64,000 nt of DNA, from NCBI GenBank assembly GCA_003024785.1, contig PUQB01000173.1, forward strand, positions 250,501-314,500. The letters are read 5' to 3'. Shown here piece after piece: positions 62,101-64,000 of this stretch. The position numbers and the translations under genes were made by a program. Under the pieces are notes generated by a model. The model saw only the letters and a program-made list of their open reading frames with translations. It did not search any database and was not told the DNA's origin. Source of the stretch: Selaginella tamariscina (Eukaryota > Streptophyta > Lycopodiopsida > Selaginellales > Selaginellaceae). Positions within the stretch are counted from its first letter, which is position 1, and each line of letters begins with the position of its first letter.

Positions 62101-62395
62101 AGATCAGCGGTGATGTATACACGTTTATAGCAATAAAACAAGAGCTCCTTGTCTGAAGATTTCAAGTTCACGAGAATCGAGCTTGACTTCTGACACGTTT
62201 CGGACTCTCGTTCGTACATTCAGCCGGCAACCACCGAGATTCCCGCCATCCCATACATTCCGCGGAATCCCACAACAACAATTCCAGAAAAAGAACAGAA
62301 CAGACAGATTGCCCATATATATATAGCCTCCATAGAATCCGATAAAATCCCATCCATCGTCACTCATATAATATCATAGTTCTTCCGATATACAA
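61443..62395. other. AT-rich intergenic, with LTP promoter at the right end
   Basis: The 3' flank of PMI1, then AT-rich DNA. A compound (TA)n(GA)n microsatellite is at 62049-62094. A TATATATATATA stretch at 62315-62325, about 70 bases before the LTP ATG, is the likely TATA box. No other gene is seen. Confidence 0.6.
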
Positions 62396-62940
62396 ATGGC
62401 AAAGCTCATCTTCTTTGCAGTCTTCTTCTTCATTGTCACTCTCAACATATTCGAACAGGCAAATGCTGCACAATGTGTGCCAATGAACAACGTACCCAAG
62501 TTGCTTGCTTGCCGACCTGCTGCAGTAAAGAATGGTAAGGATCCGAAAGCCCTAAAGGGCTGCTGTGACACTGTGAAGCCTTATGGAGGCAGTAAGCAAG
62601 CTGCTGATTGCCTGTGCCAGAGTCTGATGGCTGCCCGCAAGCTCGACCCTAGTGTGGATCTTCGCACTGCCATTAGCATCCCAGCTAAATGTAACCTCAA
62701 AGTTCTCCCCAACCTCTCCTGCAACGGTAACATGCGAACACATGTGTGTGTGTTTTGCAGATCTGTGTGTGAAAGATCTTCCTAGGTTCTAATGTGCATG
62801 CATATATATATATACATGGCCATGTTAGTTTAAAGTAGAATTATTTTAATAATAAAATAACTTATAAAATTATTAAAATGACATTCTGTTGATGTTTTGT
62901 TTGAATTTTTGGAGCAGGGATGCCGATTCCGCAGCATTAA
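62396..62940 (+). CDS. Non-specific lipid-transfer protein (8-Cys)
   Basis: Two exons: 62396-62726 and 62918-62940, joined in phase 1. The second exon adds only the last few codons (ending MPIPQH). A signal peptide covers about residues 1-24 (MAKLIFFAVFFFIVTLNIF then ANA before AQC). The mature part has the eight-cysteine motif C, C, CC, CLC, C, C (QCVPM, LLACRP, GCCDT, DCLCQS, PAKCN, LSCNG). Such proteins are secreted, bind lipids in a hydrophobic cavity, and help build cuticle or act in defence. Spacing and the single intron near the C-terminus are typical. If the intron were retained, translation would run 20 codons further to a stop at 62785. Confidence 0.9.
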
Positions 62941-63370
62941 TAACGTGGTGACGGGATCAAATAAGAGAAGGCTGTATGCTATTATATTGTTTAGGGTGTG
63001 TCTTAGCATTGTCCTGGTCACTATCTACGTAATTGCTGCTCAAGATCTCGTATGTCGTTACTATAATGCCTTCTCAGTAATGCAAATTATTTAGTTTATA
63101 TTTAGCATTATACACACACTATGTACAAGAATGAGCTTAAATTCAAAAAGGAAATTAGAAACAATGTGTATGTGCGTATGTTTGTGTGTGCGCGCGTGCG
63201 TGCGTATATGCAACCTATAAAGTTCTAATGAAAGCGTACTTTGTTAGTTTCTTTAAAATGCCTCACACAAAGTTTAGTCCACACATGCAGGTACAGTTTA
63301 GAGTTTCATAATCCCAAGGTTGCTCTTGCAGAGATGGCAGGCCTTGGATGGGCGAGGCCACTTAGAAAAT

Positions 63371-63413
<43 letters not shown>

Positions 63414-63508
63414 GTTTTATAGGCTATCGTGGATTTACCATGGACGAGTGCATAAACAATTCGCCATTCAACCTGTTCCAATCTATATTCATGAACTCTC
63501 TATCCAGT

Positions 63509-63546
<38 letters not shown>

Positions 63547-64000
63547 CTTTGAAAAATCAGGAATTAAACTTGAATTAACAATTAACGTGGAACAAACGTA
63601 AAGAATCAGTAGTTCAAACTGCTCTACATGGACCATGCACACCTCAATATAGTTTGAAGATTTTCTAGGGATAAAAATATCATACCTAGACTAGTGCTTG
63701 ATACTATATTTATAATTTACCAACCCAATTAGCTCTGAATTTTGAACAAATACATTGTTCTTACTTATACAAATTCTTTAATCACCATTGTGTTAAATGG
63801 ATATAAGGCCAATCCAAACAAATGCAACTCACCTAGATCAATGTTCTCTCAGCACCAGAAATTACTTTGATGGCCTAATCTAAAAGCACAATATATATTA
63901 TCGTATATATGTGATAATATATGTGTGTGTGTGTGTGCATATATGTATATGTATGTGTGTGTGTGCGAATTACCGACATGTTTCATCAATTACGTGGCAT
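62941..64000. other. Intergenic, no gene seen
   Basis: It contains a (TC)n run (63374-63411), a (TA)n run (63512-63542) and a GT-rich tract (63922-63965). A plus-strand frame at 63241-63552 is mostly microsatellite translation. I see no recognisable gene up to the window end. Confidence 0.6.

Noticed and set aside
63241..63552. 103-codon open frame at the right end
   Set aside because: Mostly (TC)n and (TA)n translation, with no homologous motif.

Overview
This 64-kb window is nuclear DNA of a land plant. It carries spliced genes with many short GT-AG introns (several under 70 bases) and abundant dinucleotide microsatellites. The proteins are plant types: PMI1-like NT-C2, an intron-rich DYW-type PPR protein, ZIFL transporter, plant PEX6, FQR1-type quinone reductase, 8-Cys LTP and Dof-like fingers. 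Intron-split PPR genes, very short introns and a sushi/Tf1/Tcn1-like chromovirus point to an early-diverging lineage (lycophyte or bryophyte) rather than a flowering plant, but I cannot name the species.

Layout. 1-19,159 is a retrotransposon nest. Two minus-strand Ty3 chromodomain elements of one family are present: element 1 (242-7076, TSD GGTTT, with a solo LTR of the same family inside gag) and element 2 (13305-18091, TSD TTAGG, reverse transcriptase and RNase H deleted). They sit in older debris: a second, eroded chromovirus (about 8400-11440), an inverted copy of its LTR, and a third repeat family. 19,160-29,172 is a large inverted duplication built from the shared upstream region of two divergent genes, a TTC38-like TPR gene and a ZIFL transporter. 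Each arm keeps one complete gene and a 5' stub of the other. 29-41 kb holds ZIFL, SPC25 and PEX6 on the plus strand. 42-49 kb is a local cluster in which two small RING-H2 proteins and three copies of a small Dof-like zinc-finger protein are interspersed, with an FQR1-like quinone reductase between them. 49-64 kb holds the PPR gene, a full-length RING-H2 E3 ligase head to head with it, PMI1, and an LTP.

Genes and quality. The single-copy genes have housekeeping or organellar roles (kinetochore, peroxisome import, chloroplast movement, organelle RNA editing) and show no operon-like relation. Many otherwise conserved coding regions are broken by one-base indels, nearly always in short homopolymers. 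This looks more like uncorrected long-read error than true decay, so frames are reported as they stand and the breaks are noted.

Most notable: a 13-base match between the transposon's predicted transcript start and its primer-binding site, implying Tf1/sushi-type self-primed reverse transcription in a plant; the clustered Dof-like family with a CX2CX20CX2C finger; and the reciprocal inverted duplication.
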